Origin: Candidatus Heimdallarchaeota archaeon B3_Heim
GTDB lineage: Archaea; Asgardarchaeota; Heimdallarchaeia; Hodarchaeales; Hodarchaeaceae
Assembly: GCA_003144275.1 (NCBI GenBank)
Contig: NJBF01000011.1
Location: 1 to 64,000, forward strand
Reading direction: 5' to 3'
Length of the DNA: 64,000 nt
The notes under the pieces are model-generated. The model was not told the origin of the DNA. It ran no database searches and saw nothing but the letters and a program-made list of their open reading frames with translations. Position numbers and translations under genes: made by a program. Below are positions 62,979 through 64,000 of this stretch, piece after piece (position 1 is the stretch's first letter; each line of letters opens with the position of its first letter).

Positions 62979-64000
62979 TTATTTTTCTAGTATTTGCGTC
63001 ATAAAATCTGTGATACGCGCAATCATGGCAGCTGGATCTTTTAAATTACCTTCTGCTAATTCTTGACTTTCAAGTAACTGAAAACTACACTCTTTTAGTA
63101 ATGAAGATTCAGGTTCAGTTTCAAATAACTGTTTTAACGCGACGACTATTGGATGCGTTGTGTTTAATTCCATTATCTTCGCCTGAGGAACATAATCCTC
63201 GGTCATATACCGCAACATCCGTGTATAAGCAGCTGCCCCTTGCCCAAGTAACCGACAAGGACTATCAGTCAATGAATCCGTAAATCGAACATCAATCACC
63301 CGATCACCCAATATTTCTTTCATACCCACGAGGAAGGGGTCTTTTTCCTCCTCTTCCTTTTCCTTCTCGCCACCTTCTTCTTTCTCATCTGTTGAATCGG
63401 CAGGAAATTCGGGTTCAGCCTGATCAATTGCTTTAAATGCCTTTTCACTGAAAGTAGTCACATGCATCATTAAAAAAGTATCAATAGGTTCATCGAAGAG
63501 GATGATTTCTTGATCAAGTTGTTTAAAATGCTCTAGATGGGGACTTTGTTTGAGGGTTTGGAGATTTTCCCCTAAAAGGTATAAAATGTCCTCCTGTTCC
63601 TCTGGCATACTTTCAACGTATTTAGTAAGGGTAATAGGTTTCTCTTCAGATTTTGAGGTCTTAACTCGTATTAGTCCAAGCAATTTTTCCCTTCGTTTCT
63701 GATCATTAGCAATCCCTTCTTTGATGAAAACTGAAAATTGGTCATACCATGCCAGATATTTATCCTCATCTTCCTCTGCTATCTTTTCTAGCTCGCCAAT
63801 GATCTTTTTGGTTATTGCTTTCGAGATTCGACGGATGGTTCGATCAACCTGGATAACCTCACGACTGACATTTAATGGAAGATCTTCGGAATCAACAACA
63901 CCAAAAGCGAATCGGAGATATTCAGGAAGTAGATCTTTCGCTTTTTCTTGAATGAGGATTTTTTTACTATATAATTTCAAGCCGTAATCTTGGAATTGGA
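62979..64000 (-). CDS. htpG: Hsp90/HtpG chaperone, 3' part
   Basis: A minus-strand frame open through the window edge; the visible part covers about 340 residues of the middle and C-terminal domains. FAFGVVDSEDLPLNVSREVI is the Hsp90 middle-domain signature, and SPCRLLGQGAAAYTRMLRYM belongs to the C-terminal dimerisation domain. A Glu/Lys-rich stretch (DSTDEKEEGGEKEKEEEEKD) precedes the latter. The tail lacks the eukaryotic MEEVD. The ATPase domain is outside the window. Hsp90 is not common in archaea, so horizontal acquisition is likely; a bacterial HtpG origin is one possibility. The codon use looks ordinary. Confidence 0.93.
   Translation of the reverse strand, partial: QFQDYGLKLYSKKILIQEKAKDLLPEYLRFAFGVVDSEDLPLNVSREVIQVDRTIRRISKAITKKIIGELEKIAEEDEDKYLAWYDQFSVFIKEGIANDQKRREKLLGLIRVKTSKSEEKPITLTKYVESMPEEQEDILYLLGENLQTLKQSPHLEHFKQLDQEIILFDEPIDTFLMMHVTTFSEKAFKAIDQAEPEFPADSTDEKEEGGEKEKEEEEKDPFLVGMKEILGDRVIDVRFTDSLTDSPCRLLGQGAAAYTRMLRYMTEDYVPQAKIMELNTTHPIVVALKQLFETEPESSLLKECSFQLLESQELAEGNLKDPAAMIARITDFMTQILEK

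Overview
The window looks like a piece of an Asgard archaeal chromosome; this is inferred from gene content, without any rRNA or marker tree. It is AT-rich (roughly 35-37% GC by eye). Archaeal traits are a geranylgeranyl-reductase-type lipid enzyme, a phosphoglucose/phosphomannose isomerase of the short archaeal type, TATA-like promoters and secreted proteins ending in a Thr/Ser-rich linker, one TM helix and a basic tail. The Asgard hint comes from eukaryote-like parts: a Rab-like small GTPase, three proteins with probable longin/roadblock-type domains, V4R domains and a DRG-like TGS GTPase. No rRNA, tRNA or CRISPR array was found.

Region 1 (about 1-17.2 kb) is an accessory, defence-like island. 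It holds a partial HTH protein, small orphan genes, an EVE-type McrB/McrC pair (3586-7104), an orphan protein with a possible PD-(D/E)XK nuclease core behind a clear promoter (8351-9505), a beta-propeller surface protein flanked by an 81-bp direct duplication (9832-9912 and 12053-12133), several gene relics, a large single-chain restriction-modification enzyme (12716-15982) and an Imm5-like immunity protein.

Region 2 (17.4-34.6 kb) is mixed: a longin-like protein, oxidoreductases, an MBL hydrolase, a subtilase, an HTH regulator, a giant membrane surface protein, the atypical Rab-like GTPase, a DUF362 protein and a SagB-type nitroreductase. Three genes here are broken: an alcohol dehydrogenase by an in-frame TAA, a methyltransferase by a 1-nt frameshift and a small secreted protein by a 1-nt frameshift. 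Two of the three breaks lie at homopolymer runs, so sequencing error must be excluded.

Region 3 (34.7-53 kb) has a Mrp-type ATPase translationally coupled to a thioredoxin-VKOR membrane protein, a 7-TM protein with a cytosolic longin/roadblock-like domain, a four-gene cluster of unrecognised proteins ending in a membrane-anchored one (38934-41745), HypD without hydrogenase genes, an AAA+ ATPase/winged-helix operon, core sugar and lipid enzymes, and an 850-aa protein whose N-terminus resembles the sensor domain of the 7-TM protein.

Region 4 (53-64 kb) holds a GT-C-like membrane protein overlapping a rhomboid protease, a thioredoxin-V4R-V4R fusion, citrate CoA-transferase (CitF) and a short citryl-CoA lyase (together a possible ATP-independent citrate cleavage route without CitE or CitD), the TGS GTPase, a thioredoxin-reductase-like flavoprotein without its CxxC, and the 3' part of an Hsp90 gene, a family uncommon in archaea.

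The best candidates for something undescribed are the 38934-41745 cluster, the longin/roadblock proteins together with the G4-less Rab-like GTPase, and the orphan nuclease-like gene at 8351-9505.
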